From Auriscalpium vulgare (lineage: Eukaryota; Basidiomycota; Agaricomycetes; Russulales; Auriscalpiaceae), in assembly GCA_019915015.1 (NCBI GenBank), contig JAHBBC010000006.1, forward strand, positions 1-64,000: a stretch of 64,000 nucleotides of DNA, written 5' to 3'. This document shows, one piece after another, positions 53,007 to 64,000 of the stretch. The position numbers and the translations under genes are program-made. The notes below the pieces were generated by a model, which saw nothing but the letters and a program-made list of their open reading frames with translations, was not told where the DNA came from and made no database searches. Position 1 is the first letter of the stretch; the number at the start of each line of letters is the position of its first letter.

Positions 53007-53318
53007 CATGCTACAAACGGACTGACAGTTGCATGAATTAAGAGTTGCACAGTCTTGCAACCGCGATCCGCCATCGAAAATACTTCTCACTGACCGCGAC
53101 TGCGCATCAAATGCTCAAAGCTCAAGCGTGAGGAACGAGGGAAATATCTTGGAGCAGGCGGAATGTGTCGCGGTCCTGCGGGTGGAGCATGCGCGGGGTG
53201 GGGACATCGCGGAGGCGAACATAGTAAGAGGACTAGCGCCGGGTAATGGGCGTAGAAGACAACCAAGGTGGCGATATCGCGGGGACGATATTGCCGGTTT
53301 TCCAGCCCAAAACTCAAG
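53007..53318. other. Spacer, no gene seen
   Basis: Between the convergent-side end of paralogue 3 and the coiled-coil gene start, both on the minus strand. It probably holds the promoter of the coiled-coil gene; no TATA box is clear. Confidence 0.4.
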
Positions 53319-54344
53319 CTAACCGGCCATGCTCGGGGGGTACTCGTACTCCGTCTCATCCTGCGGATCCGCATGTGTATGCCGCACCCATCGCACCCCT
53401 TGCGGGCCGGTGCCATTGTCGATCCACTCCAGTAACGGGTGGCTCCTCACAAACTTGTCGACGAAGTCGGTGCCGTCATCTAAAGGCAGATGCCGCACGA
53501 CGAGGTACTTGAGCCTGGGCAGTTCTTTGCGTCCGATGAAATTCAGAACCACACTTGAGGCGGCAGTGGGCATGTCGTTCGCCACCACCAGTGATGCGAC
53601 ATTCGCCAGGTTGTGAAAAAGGTCCATGTCCACCGCGAAGAACCAGAAGTCAAACGCCCGGGCCGTATGCCACATGTAAGAGTCCGGCGATATGTTTGCG
53701 GTGGTTGGAGTGCTGATGCGCAGATCGGTGAGATAGGATAGGGCGCGCTTGAACGCGGGCATCCCGTATAGCGCGTGGTCAACAGGCGTGAGGTTGGTCA
53801 GCGTCAGACAGCGCAGATGGGGCGCCGCGTTGCTGATGGTGACGAGCAGCGCGTGCTGCAGACCGACTGCGGGGTCCAAATCGGGGGACATCGGATGGAA
53901 TACGAAGCGCAACGATGTCAGGCCAGGCAGCCGCGCGGCAAGTGTAAACGCCTCGACGAGCGGGTCCTGTACGGTAGGCCCGTAGGCCTCATCCAGCGGG
54001 GCTAGAGGACCGAGGTAGACACCACGTCAGCTCGGCTCACCATCTATACATTTGCTCTACGCACCTCGATCCGCCGCATCCACCGCATTGCCGTGCTCGT
54101 CTGCGGCATAGTCACGGTACACCGCCTCCTGGACATAGCGCGCGAGGTCCGATTGAAGCAGGCTCGCCAGGCCGAGGGCGCTGTCGCGTCGATTCGTGGC
54201 GCCCGCGGTGCGGAATGCACGGGGCGTTGCGGCAGCGCAGAAGGCTTTGTTGACGGCGCGGAGGTTGCGGCTGCTATGGGGAGAGGTGACTTCATTCACG
54301 ATCATGAGGAGGATTTCAACGGGAAGAGATGCAGCCAATGCCAT
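53319..54344 (-). CDS. F-box-like protein (paralogue 3)
   Basis: Exons 54344-54065 and 54001-53319, joined by a 63-nt intron (GTGCGT...CTCTAG), give 320 aa. The F-box-like start is SLPVEILLMIVNEVTSP then RNLRAVNKAFCAAATPRAF and TNRRDSALGL. Exon 2 opens APLDEAYGPTVQDPLV, has the family core LTSLRFVFHP, LRCLTLTNLTPV and LKYLVVRHLP, and ends EWIDNGTGPQGVRWVRHTHA. All coding signals are intact. The proximity of four more members shows local duplication. Confidence 0.87.
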
Positions 54345-54519
54345 GATGGTGTGAGGCAACGAGTTCGGGCGCTCACATGCACAGCCCGGGCACATCTCGA
54401 AAATTTCCCACCGCGTCCCTGACTCCCTCTCGCCCTCTCGCGAGCTGTCGAGCCTCGCACACCATGCGCAGGGGAGGTGGTGTTCCTCCGGGGACGAGCA
54501 AGCTCGGTGGATGCGGGCG

Positions 54520-54740
54520 ATCAAGGTGTGCAGGATTCATCAAGCTCTTCGACGCACATCCTCTTCCTCGCCTCGCTCGTCTTCGCCGAGATTTTCGATA
54601 CACTTAGCTTCCGCCAGCCAATGTCCCCGCGGCCGATGATCCACGCATTTTCGACGACGATGAGGACGGCTATTCGACGACGCCGTGCAGAATTCACTGC
54701 AGGCAGCCCAGGCGTTCGCACGCGTCGCACAATCACTGCG
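54520..54740 (+). pseudogene. BTB domain fragment
   Basis: The plus strand encodes QDSSSSSTHILFLASLVFAE then IFDTLSF, matching the core of the BTB domain at 47.5 kb (RVSTHILSLASPVFADMF). Sequence before and after is out of frame or unrelated. It is a short relic, divergent from F-box paralogue 3. Confidence 0.6.
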
Positions 54741-54877
54741 ATATCATAGGTGCATGTGGCGCCTACAATACCTTTGTCTATGTCCTACACTACATCTCTG
54801 GCGATCGACAAGCTATCTGCTTCAACCGCAGATCCTCCTCGTCTTCCACACCAATCTCTCTTCAACCGCGCGCAAAA

Positions 54878-56036
54878 TCACTTCGGCAGCGCGTCCAATG
54901 CGTCCTGCACGGTCTGCACATCCGCGCCCTGCACCTTCCCCGCCGCCCGCTCCAGCACTCTCCGCGCCGCCGCACTGTCTCCCAACAGCACATGCGCGCG
55001 CATCTGGCGCATAAACCTCTAAGCACACGTGCGCATCAGCCCGCCCGCATACCAACCGCACAAAAACTCACAACGCACCCTTTGACATACCGCGCATCTG
55101 CGCGCACCGCCGCGCCCCCGTCCGCCAGCGCCTTGCGCGCATCCTGGCCGGGCCCCGCAAGCAGGTGCGCCGCGGCGCAGTTCGCGAGGGCGGGGCGCGC
55201 CCTGCACGCGTCGGCCCCGCCGTACCCGAGCACCTCGACGTGCTCGAGCGAGTCGACCGCCTCGTCGTACGCGTCGAGCGCGGCGCGGCGCTCGCGGCGC
55301 GCATAGAGTGCGTTTCCGCGCAGGCGCGCGGCGTCGGCGTCGGCGATCATTCTCACTGCCTTGGCGCGAGCGTGGGCGCGCGAGTGCTGTACGAATTTGA
55401 AGGGCGCGGGCAGCGCAGCGAGGAAGGGTGTGAGCGTGCTGGCGTAGGGGAGGAACGCGGCGGTGAGGTTGAGGCAAACGGGGAGAGCGGACGTGGGGAA
55501 CATGATAGACACGCGGACGAAGCTGCGGGGCGGCGTGAGCGGCAGGACATCTGGGGTAAGAGGGTACGCACTCGAGCACAGTGGATGCGGGGGGCGGGCC
55601 GGGGCCGATGAAAGTCTGGTAGAAGCGCGGGCCGTCCTCCATGTCCTTGCACATGAGCGCGTAGCGGTGCAGCGTATCGTCATCGTCGTCGTCGGCGTCC
55701 TCGATATCGTTGCCTTGCTTGTCGACGGCGCCGGCGTCGACGAGGGTCATCAACCACTGGACATGCGGGCGCACGGTGCAACCGATGGCGGCGAAGTCAA
55801 CTGCACGCGCGGAGCGAGCAAGGGCCTAGGATGTATGCGTGTGGGTAAGCAGGATTGCGGCGCAGGAGGAGCGGGAGGGAGCTTGCCTTGAATGCGTCGG
55901 GGCTGTGGGTGGTGTGAGCGGACCAGTGACAGTTGCCGCACATCGTGGTCGTGAGGACGAAGGCGCAAGGGGCGCACGCCGTATATAACTGCCCCGCTTG
56001 TTTGGCTTGGGCGTGGTGGACGAACAACGGGGTTGG
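54878..56036 (-). CDS. TPR-repeat protein, 5' end lost or fused
   Basis: Exons up to 55887, then 55825-55572, 55522-55072 and 55018-54878 join in frame. The first intron is GC-AG (GCAAGC donor), the others GT-AG. Exon 1 encodes PLFVHHAQAKQAGQLYTAC, then CAFV and MCGNCHWSAHTT, a small Cys-containing module. The C-terminal half has TPR-like helices (ADAARLRGNALYARRERRAA, ALANCAAAHLLAG, AHVLLGDSAAARRVLERAAG) ending DALDALPK. No convincing start exists: upstream, in the same frame and separated only by TGA at 56049-56051, lies the truncated F-box paralogue 4. The gene either lost its first exons or is part of a chimera. Protein-protein adaptor function is inferred from the TPRs. Confidence 0.65.
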
Positions 56037-56048
56037 TGCGCGATCGTG

Positions 56049-56954
56049 TCACGTGGGCCAGTCATCCTGCGGCGCCCCCGAGATCTGTTCCCAGATTCTG
56101 CACACAACGAGATACTTGAGCCTGGGCAGTGTTCCGTCTCGCACGAAATTCCTGATTCTGGCTGCGGCGTTGGGCATGTCGTTCTCCAACACCAGTGATG
56201 CGACCTTTGACAGGCTCTCGAGAACGAAGTGGTCGATTGCGACATGCCAAAAGCTGGACAACGCGCCCCGCATGCCCAAGTCGTACGGGAAGTTCGGGGC
56301 GGTTGCAATGTTGATGCGCAGATCGGTGAGAGAGGATAGGGCGCGCCGTAATGCTGACTTCGTGTAAATCAAGTCGTGGATCGGCATGAGGTTGATCAGT
56401 GTCAGCGAGCGCAGATGGGGTGCCGCTTCGCCGGCGATGGTGACAAACAGCGCGTGCTGCAGGTTCAAGGATGCGACTGTGGGGTCCACGTCGGACTTTG
56501 GGTGGTGGAATACGAAGCGGAGCGATGTTAGGCCAGACAGCCGCGCAGCAAATGTGAATGCCTCAACGAGCGGCTCGTGCGGCTCCTCCTCTATAGCGGG
56601 TCCATAGGCCACATCCATCGGGGCTAGAGGTAGACACCGAATCAGCTTCGATACACAACTAGTGCAGTGGCTCTGCGCACCTTGATCAGCCGCAGCCAGC
56701 GCATTCCCGTGCTCGTCTGCGGCATAGTCACGGTAGACCACCTCCTTCACATAGCCCGCGAGGTCCGAATTGAGCAAGCTCGCAAGGCCGAGGGCGCTGT
56801 CGCGTCGATTCGTGGCGCCGACCGTACAGAAGGCGCGGGGCGTTGCAAAAGCGCAGAATGATTTGTTGATTGCGCGGAGGTTGCGGCTGTCATGAGGAGA
56901 GGTGCCTTCATTCACGATCATGAGGAGGATTTCGACGGGGAGAGAGTCGAACAT
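56049..56954 (-). CDS. F-box-like protein (paralogue 4), C-terminally truncated
   Basis: Exons 56954-56681 and 56623-56049 give 282 aa; the 57-nt intron is a multiple of three without stops, so retention would also be read through. It has SLPVEILLMIVNEGTSP, RNLRAINKSFCAFATPRAF and exon 2 from APMDVAYGP. After LKYLVV the family sequence stops and is replaced by CRIWEQISGAPQDDWPT and TGA. The last 55-60 residues found in other members (the LEWID...RWVRRTHADP region) are missing. The frame after the TGA continues directly into the TPR gene, so a deletion probably joined the two. Confidence 0.8.
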   Translation of the reverse strand: MFDSLPVEILLMIVNEGTSPHDSRNLRAINKSFCAFATPRAFCTVGATNRRDSALGLASLLNSDLAGYVKEVVYRDYAADEHGNALAAADQGAQSHCTSCVSKLIRCLPLAPMDVAYGPAIEEEPHEPLVEAFTFAARLSGLTSLRFVFHHPKSDVDPTVASLNLQHALFVTIAGEAAPHLRSLTLINLMPIHDLIYTKSALRRALSSLTDLRINIATAPNFPYDLGMRGALSSFWHVAIDHFVLESLSKVASLVLENDMPNAAARIRNFVRDGTLPRLKYLVVCRIWEQISGAPQDDWPT

Positions 56955-57084
56955 GACGGTGAGCAACAAGTGTGGGCGCGCCACTTACGTTACAGACGCG
57001 GCCACAGGCCACTTGCTTGCGGCCCTGTATAAATTGCGCCTGCAGTTGGCCGTCGGCGCCCAACGGTTTGTTGCGCAAGCTGTC

Positions 57085-58139
57085 ATGTCTGGGGCCCCTT
57101 TCAACCTCCCGACCGAAATCCTGACCCCGATCGCCAACCATCTCTCTTCGCTCCGCGATCTTCGCAATCTGCGCGCCGTCAACAGAGCGTTCTGCGTCGC
57201 AGCGACGCCCGGCGCCTTCCGCACCGCCGCCGCGACAAACCGACGGGGCAGCGCCCGTCGCCTCCTGCGCCTGCTCGAGGCGGCGCATCTGGCGCGCCAT
57301 GTGCAGGAGGTTACCTACCGCGACGCGGCCGCGTACGCGCACGGCGGTGCGCTCTTTCCAGGTGCTCTCCATGCTACACAGTTCGCCGTGCGTCTCTGAC
57401 TCCGCTCTCCCCTCCTCAACTCTAGGGGTGTGGCTACGGGCCACGAGTCGAAAACCCGCTCGTCGCCGCGTTCACGCTCGCAGTGCATCTGCCCGGCCTC
57501 ACGGCGCTGCGCTTCGTCTTCCACCCGACTCTCCCGCACGTCCCCCGGTATGCGAGCCGCAGCGGGCCCCTCCACCTGCAGCACGCGCTGCTCGCCACCG
57601 TCAGCGCCGCCGGCCCACACCTGCGCGCGTTGACGCTGACGAACCTCGCGCCGCGGCACAACGCGCTCTTCGCCGCGCCCGCGCTGCACGCCACCCTCTC
57701 CGCGCTCACGCATCTGCACATCAGCACCGCGCGCGCGGGCTGGGTGACCGACGACGTGCGCGACGCGTATTGCATATTCTGTCGGGACACCATCAACAGG
57801 TGCGTGTTGCCGCACCTGGCGCAGGTCACGTCGTTGCGGCTCGCAGACGACCTCACACTTTTCCCTGGGTACGCCATGATCATGTTCGCGGACAACGCGA
57901 CGACGCTGCCCGCGCTCAAGTACCTGGCGGTGAGATCCTTGTGGATAGGGGACAACGGCGATGGTCGGGACAGTGTGAGCGAGTTTGTTGGGAGGCATGA
58001 GAGGCTGGAGTGGATCGACATGTGGAACGGCGCGGGCACGGTGCGCTGGGTGCGCAGGACGCATGCAGATCCGCTGGATACGTCAGCATATGAGGACCCC
58101 CCGAGCGTGGCGCCCTGCGCGTGCGGGCTGGAGACATAG
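57085..58139 (+). CDS. F-box-like protein (paralogue 5), splice or frame uncertain
   Basis: Exon 1 starts at the ATG at 57085: NLPTEILTPIANHLSSLRDL, LRNLRAVNRAFCVAATPGAF and TNRRGSARRL. Exon 2 begins near 57426 with CGYGPRVENPLVAAF and runs to 58139, ending LEWIDMWNGAGTVRWVRRTH and a short Cys-containing tail. The family-like donor (GTGCGC at 57347) and the only good acceptor (CTCTAG, 57420-57425) join out of frame by one base, as does the next donor (57362). Either a different splice is used or a single-base change has broken the gene. It is the most GC-rich member and is divergent from paralogue 4. Confidence 0.7.
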
Positions 58140-58391
58140 TGGACTCCTCGTGCCTCTTGCGGCATGTGTTTTCTGATTCCCTTCGACTAGAGGACCTTCC
58201 GGCGTGAGACGAGACTATCTGCGCGCACCGTTGTGCATCTAGGCTGTAGCATCAGAAGAGAAATCAAAAGCACGCAGCGTATGCATATCCTCTAGGCGGC
58301 ACGGCACGGGAGATACATGTAGAAGTCTTGTCATAAATAAAATAAATAGAGGCGAAACATGCGAGATAGATCATGGTCGGCACTGGATAGA
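58140..58391. other. Convergent 3' region
   Basis: Short AT-richer spacer between the 3' ends of paralogue 5 (plus) and TOR (minus). AATAAA-like motifs occur near 58336-58348. It should hold both polyadenylation regions. Confidence 0.5.
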
Positions 58392-61300
58392 TCACCAAAA
58401 CGCACACCTAGATCGATCATAGCCATTCAGGACGCGACTCGGCGAGAAGAATTGATAATACCCACCATCCCGAGAAGCACTGGCACAGATTCTCCAACGA
58501 CGTCGCCTGGAGGATGAGCCTGTCCACCTGCGCAGGCACGGGCAGCGCCACGTCCAGGTCGAAATCGCGTCCTGGCAGCCAGATTGAGTCTCACTCGTTC
58601 GTATGCAACGTGCTCGGACTCGAATACGCACCGGTGAGTTTGTGCTGTACGCGGCTGTATACCGCCAACGCGCGCTCGTTTCGAATTTCTTGCGCCTCTG
58701 TGAAAAGCATCAGGGGAGGTCAGAGCCCGTCAGAAGGGGATGGATGGATCCTGGCGTACCGTTCAAGATATCGTTTTCGTCAGCTTTTAGTTTGCGCGTG
58801 GGTCCTTGGGGGTACGCAGCAGTCGCCCCTGCGCCAGCGCGGGCGGAATCGGACTGGCCTGTTCAATTCGTGTTTAAGTCTAAAAATTGGAGAAGAAGAA
58901 AAAGAGAAAGAGCGTACCGCCTACTGCACGACGAGAGTCTGCTTCCGTCGGCATGAGCCGCCAGTTGATGAGCGGGTCGTAGACGAAAGCCTCCAGCACC
59001 GCCATCAGAGACTCCTTGTTGTCACGCAGCACGTTCATGGTGATCTCGCACGTATTCCTAAAGCTCCCCTCAATTCCGCTCACCTACATGCCGACCCGCC
59101 AGCCTCCCATCAGCATTGCAGAACGAAACGCCTTCGTCTGACGCACCTCCATCGCATTAGTCAGCATCCGCGTCAGCCTGAACGGCACCTTCTCCGGGAA
59201 CTTCTCCCTCCGCATCGCGATCTCGAAGCAATCCCCAAAGTCGATGTGCACGACCCGCCCAGTGGCGCGCTCGAGCATGATGTTCGACGGGTGGCGGTCG
59301 CCGAGCCCGAGGATGTGCCCCACCATGCTCGTGACGGCGAGCGAGCGCGTGTACGTCGCGCGCCGCTCGAGCCAGTGCGCCGAGTCCGCGCTCTTCAGCC
59401 AGAGCGCGCGGTAGAGGTCTTGACCAGTCGTGTTTTCGAGTGCGTATTCGAAGACTTCGAGCTTTTGGAGGAGGGGCAGGTTTTCGTAATCCGGCGCCAT
59501 CTTGCGGCGTGTCAGCTCGGTCTTGCCAAGGCGTCTTTTAAAGCCACTAAGCTCACCTGAAGCATTAGGCGGTACTCGATGTTGAGCAGGACCTTGCGTG
59601 ACTCGCGGTAGCCGCGGATGAGCACGTGCAGCGTGTCTGTATCGTGAACCCATCCGATGAGACCCGCATGGGGACCTAGCGGGATCACGGAGAACCCTTT
59701 GATGTGCAAGCGTCGCTTGAAGCTGTTCGTGTCCACGGAGAGGAGCGTGTTGACGAGACTGAACAGCTGCATGACGCGCTCGTCCTGCCGAAGATCCTCG
59801 TGGCCTGCGCAGCAACGTCAGCACTCACGCGACGGACCGGCGTCAGTCCAATGGACGTACCTTTCAAGAGGTATTGATAGTCTTTGCCATCGCTGCCTTT
59901 CAGCGACATACATCGCGGCCGTTGTTTGGTCTCAAGGACCGTCAATTTTGTCGCGAAGCTCTGGATGGTGACCACCTCCTTGCCACTTTGGTAGGTACCT
60001 GCGCGCATTCAGTCAGATGTGCCGCCATAGTGGGCCTTATTCTGGGGGTATTTCACCTGGGACTGCGAGGTCGAGATTCCGCGCTTTCAGCAGCTCGGGA
60101 GAAACATATTGCAAGTCCAGTGTCGTCAGCTGCGGGAGCTGCTTCTCGACCTTCTTGAAAACCTACAGACACCACGATGAGTCGTAAATTAGGGACGACA
60201 GCGGATCCCCGTACGGTAAAGTAGATGTCCCAGGCGGAGTCGAGGTCCTTAGTGTCTCTGTGCTTCAGATACCGGCGGCATGCCTCCCTTGCTTCATGTA
60301 GCTCTCTACCAAATACTTGCGCGAATGATGTCTCCCGCGCCGTCGTAGGCCCCTTGAACAGGTCGTTAGTAGTCCAACGCGAGACAAAGATGAGATGACC
60401 GGCACTTACCGCATCCAGCATGTCGTGAAGGGGCTCCAGGGTGGCAATCATGCCCTCGGGGTTGTGCTCTGTGTAATATTGCCGCGACGCCTCCTCCAAT
60501 CGCTCGTGCCAGAGCTCGTGCCACAGGATCGCGACGCGGATCAGTTCTTGACCAACGACAAGTGCCTAACCAATTCCTTTAGTAATATGACGCGGATGAC
60601 ATGTATCGGGAAAATGTACCTGTTCTACTATCACGGCGCAGTGCTCCTTCATGCGATCCATGATAGCAAGTGCAGCGTTCTTGCGGGTCGCGCTTGGAGA
60701 CTTGGAGGCCACCGTCAAAGCGTATATCAGAGCCTGCGGATGATGCTTCCCAACGTCGGTCAGGAGGTTCGTGATGTTCCGCCGGATGTTGGCGATGGGA
60801 GTCTGGATGCGGGCAATGATCTACGGAAGACATTTTCTTAGCGACTGAAGAGGGAGTCAAGAGGCACCCGAACGACGAACCTGTGGGATCGCTTCCAGCC
60901 ACGTGTCGACTTCCACGCTCCCAAACCCGTTGGCCATCGCATGGCTTACTTCATCGTTTGAGCCAAACTTGAACCAAAGCGTGAGCAGCCTGAGCGTGTC
61001 TTGGAATGCGCTCTCATTGCGTAGTGAGATGGACCGGAAGAATCCTTGATACGAAATTTTTCAGATAGAGTATAATCAAGCAGGGCCACGCGATAATTTA
61101 CCTTGCACCGCCGGGACAATATGCGGGACGAGGATGGTGCCCATGCGATCATTGGTGTTGTGGTCAGCCGTAGTTACCAGATGATTGACGACCTCGAAAT
61201 TCGCCAGGGCCCACGTGTGCCATGCCTTGTACCAATTCGTGTCGTAGTGCGTTGCGAGAAGGAATGAATGCAGTATATCCTTGACATTCCTCTGGGAAAC

Positions 61301-64000
61301 TTGTGAAATTTCGTAAGACAAAAGACGCCGTGAGAGCTTACCGTGCCCCAGTCGTCCTTGAGCTCCATCTGCCATTCGCCGAGCTTGAAATAGCAGCGGG
61401 CCAGGAGCCGCGATAGCTCATCAAGCTTGTGTCTCGGCACTCCCGGACGCCGCTCAGCAGTCTCCGACTGCAAGTCTCTCGAGAGGCTCGCAGCAAATTG
61501 GCGGAGGAAATTCAAGCTCTCGTCCTTGGTCCCCGAAGCCCACATGTACTTGAGATGAGCATAAACAACATTTGGAGGTGCCTTCGCGTGCTGTGATAAT
61601 CGCCATCAGAATCGAACCATGTGTCGAGAAACTCTCAATGCTTACCATCTCCTGCGGAAGCAGGGAGTTGATCGTCTTCTCGGCGAGGAGCATTCTGTCG
61701 TTCTTCCTGCATAGGTTGGCGAACTTGATCCACATAATTGGATCGTCCTCTGGACTGAGAACCAATGTTCGCACTTGCAAAACCCGCTGCCAAACTTCCA
61801 CGTCAGGCTGACATCCCTGCAGCCTGCAACAATCATCAGTAAGCAGGGTGAAGTCCTCGCTATCTGTGAACGAACCGCTTCATCCAGGTCTTCTTGACAG
61901 CCTGCTGACGCTCAGGCTGGCCAGCGTATTGCTTGAACGCTATGATCTCCTCGAGTTCGGAGAGCATCTGCGCTCGGACCATAGTACTGCGAGACAGCAA
62001 TTGTCAGAGAGAGATCGGTAAGAGGGAGACAAGCCAGCTTACTTGTAAGAGCGACCGTAACTCTCGCCAATGAGAGAAGTCAGCTCATGGTCGATGAGGT
62101 CCCGAGCCTTCGTGATGTGCGTGAGAGCCCTGGGGAACTGGTTCTGGTGAACAGACAGAATCGCTCGGTAGAAAGCCCGATCCTGAGAGTCTGATTTCAT
62201 CGTGGCGATGTAGTCCTCCATCGAGTCCCAGTCGTTCAGCGACCACGCCGCCGCCGCCGCCATCGGCGCAATCTCGCGGCGGTCGTCATGGCTGGCGGTC
62301 GACCAGTTCTCTTCGACCTGCGCGGCTAGTTGGTCCCACTCGCCCAACGCATGCAAGCACTTCATGCGGCCAATGGCGACCTCCGGTGAGTCGGGATCTT
62401 CCTGTGCTTTCCGCTCGTACGTCTTGAGCGCCTCCTGCCACCGACCCAGCCGCTCGTACCACTCTTCGTGCTTGCTCACATCGTATTGCTCGCGGGCGAT
62501 CAGCAGCGTACCCCAAGCAGCGTCGTGCTGCTGGAGGCGTGTATTGATATTGATGAGCGCCTCGATGATCGGGGCGGACATCTCGCCGAAGAACTCGAGT
62601 TCCTTGTAGTGAAGCGCCTTCGCGTATGCGTGATACTTCAGCGCGTACTCGCCGAGGGTGCTATTCTCGATGGGAAGCCGCTGGTCCTCATGCTCCATGA
62701 ACTCACAGAGGTTGAGCAGGCGGTGGATTAGATCTGGCGGCGCGGTTGATGACGTGATTGCGAATTCGATTGCGCGCACGAGGTCCTCCTGCAGTGGGAC
62801 ACCATTGGCATTAGATAACCCATCGACCAGGCACGCGACAGAAAGCGTACCTGATACTGTTCGTACAGCTCACGCCAGCACGATATAAAGGCGGCATTGA
62901 ATAGCTCCTTTGCGAGTGGAGAGTGAATGTCCACCAGGCCCATGCACGCACGCAGGGCATGCGACGGTGACTCCTTCATGAACTCCACCGAGAGCTTGTG
63001 CATCCACTCGGTCCAATCTTCCCGCGTTGAGACAATCGAAGTGTCCCAAGCTTGTTTGAGATGCTGCTGATTGACTGCCAATTTCGCTGCCTCCGCTGGA
63101 GCTGAAAACTCAGGCGCCTTGTTGCTCTCGCTTATGCTAAACAAGTCTTTGAGCGTGAAATCCGAGGCTGGGGACGATACACATACATCAACTCCAGTGC
63201 GCCCAATTCTTGTGGGAGGCGCTCTCCGTTGAGCAGTTTCGAGATGAGATTCTCGTACTTCGGGTGAGGAATGCGGTTGCGGAGAAACACCTAACGGAAA
63301 TTCAGCACAAATTGAAAGGCGTCTTCTAGAAACGAACCTTGTTGATCGTAGGCACGAATATTGCGAAATCCGATCCCAGCTGAATGACCAACGAGCACAG
63401 TGTGTCCAAAACGGCTATGCGGAGCTCGTTATTCGACGTGCCCAACACGCGCACCAATGGATGGATGATCCTCGATGCATGGTCCGAGAAGTTCACCCTC
63501 ACCGAGAGCCCGTCGATCGTGACGATCGCCCTCTTGCGCAGGGTCGTCGATGCCTCCGGCCGCTCGTAGGTCTTCACGATGATCGGGATGACTAAATGCA
63601 GGTACTCCTCGATGTTCGAGCCAAACGTGAGAAACGCGTCGAATACCTTGAGCTGTGTATTGGAGCGCTTCTCGCTGAGCTCGCCGTCAAATACTTTCAG
63701 CATGAGAGGGAGGATCGTGGGAAGGAATGGCCTGAACTCCGCGTCGAGCGCCTTGCCGAGCGCCTCGATAAGCGAAACAAGGGGGAGCTGGAGCGACGCG
63801 TTCTCCCAGAGCTCCGTGATGAGACCGGAAATTTCGAGCATGTGGTTGCGGATATACTGCTTGATGATGCCCACGAGGATGGCCAGCTGCTGCAAGTGGA
63901 ACTCCTGCAGCCGTGCGGGTGACCCGCGTGTCACAGCAGCAAACGCAGGTATAATCTGCAACGCGAAAAAGTTGAGACATGGAGAAAGATCAAACACAGG
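58392..64000 (-). CDS. TOR: TOR serine/threonine kinase, C-terminal part (5' end outside window)
   Basis: A many-exon minus-strand gene, open at the window edge. From N to C it shows HEAT-type helices ([20 protein letters not shown] near 63860; 63326-63997), the FAT domain (about 62780-60840), the FRB domain ([18 protein letters not shown] near 60500 and [15 protein letters not shown] near 60240-60150), the PI3K-like kinase domain ([17 protein letters not shown]; catalytic loop [13 protein letters not shown] near 59300; HIDFGDCFE near 59240) and FATC. The final 58-nt intron (58408-58465) splices ...FSGW to CAFW, giving the canonical GWCAFW end at 58392. TOR is the core of TORC1/2, controlling growth in response to nutrients. 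FRB keeps the Ser of EASR and the Trp used in rapamycin-FKBP12 binding. No disabling change is seen. Confidence 0.96.
60230..60560 (-). other. TOR: FRB (rapamycin-binding) segment of TOR
   Basis: Three exons encode the FRB helices. The Ser of LEEASR, whose change gives rapamycin resistance in other species, is present. WDIYFTVF keeps Trp, the first Tyr and the final Phe of the binding surface, with Phe in place of the second Tyr. Confidence 0.8.

Noticed and set aside
1..64000. CRISPR arrays, bacterial operons, rRNA genes
   Set aside because: No regularly spaced short repeats with unique spacers and no rRNA-like sequence; introns and gene families are fungal.

Overview
The window reads as a basidiomycete (Agaricomycete-type) nuclear contig. 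Evidence: short GT-AG introns of about 50-80 nt throughout, a TOR kinase gene at the right edge, an expanded F-box-like family, a TPR-CHAT protein, a Ty3/Gypsy element of a lineage I associate with Agaricomycetes, and a RecQ-type helicase paired with a DUF6589-like protein. Most of the sequence is an accessory, transposon-rich region. Only the right end (about 52-64 kb) looks like an ordinary genic region.

Layout. 1-3604: AT-rich flank, a 469-bp satellite array (5 full copies plus a partial one) and a short degenerate repeat tract. 3605-17160: a full-length, young Ty3/Gypsy retrotransposon on the minus strand (657-bp LTRs differing at 2 sites, 4-bp target duplication, PBS, PPT, gag-protease, -1 frameshift site, RT-RNase H, integrase). 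Between pol and its 3' LTR it carries about 5.3 kb with three spliced genes (here A, B, C) in antisense orientation, lying between two copies of the PPT-plus-hairpin block. 17215-19506: a 466-bp repeat with a tRNA-like head (R1), split by a 1.8-kb Mutator-like element with perfect 147-bp TIRs and a 9-bp target duplication. 19681-27979: an 8.3-kb element ('X') with long TIRs, terminal palindromes and a 7-bp target duplication. It holds a divergent pair, a decayed RecQ-like helicase and a DUF6589-like gene. 28-31 kb: remnants, including a piece of a G-protein alpha gene. 31.3-34.1 kb: an intact AT-richer TPR-CHAT gene. 36.7-42.9 kb: decayed, duplicated gene remnants.

42.9-58.2 kb: a cluster of F-box-like paralogues on both strands, interrupted by two inverted copies (G1, G2) of a GC-rich TIR element. 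The 7-bp target duplications of G1 and G2 are swapped between the copies, which shows that the interval between them was inverted by recombination through the elements. The inversion split an F-box gene and a BTB gene into distant halves. 52-58 kb also holds a tail-anchored coiled-coil protein, a TPR protein joined head-on to a truncated F-box gene, and two more F-box-like genes. 58392-64000: the C-terminal two-thirds or so of TOR (HEAT, FAT, FRB, kinase, FATC) on the minus strand, running off the window.

The strongest candidates for something new are the Gypsy element with its antisense gene cargo, the covarying PPT hairpins and an unusually high density of the palindrome TCGCGA, and element X, a TIR transposon built around a RecQ-like/DUF6589-like divergent pair with covarying terminal palindromes. 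Functions of cargo genes A-C and of the DUF6589-like protein are unknown. All family names come from motif recognition by eye, not database searches.
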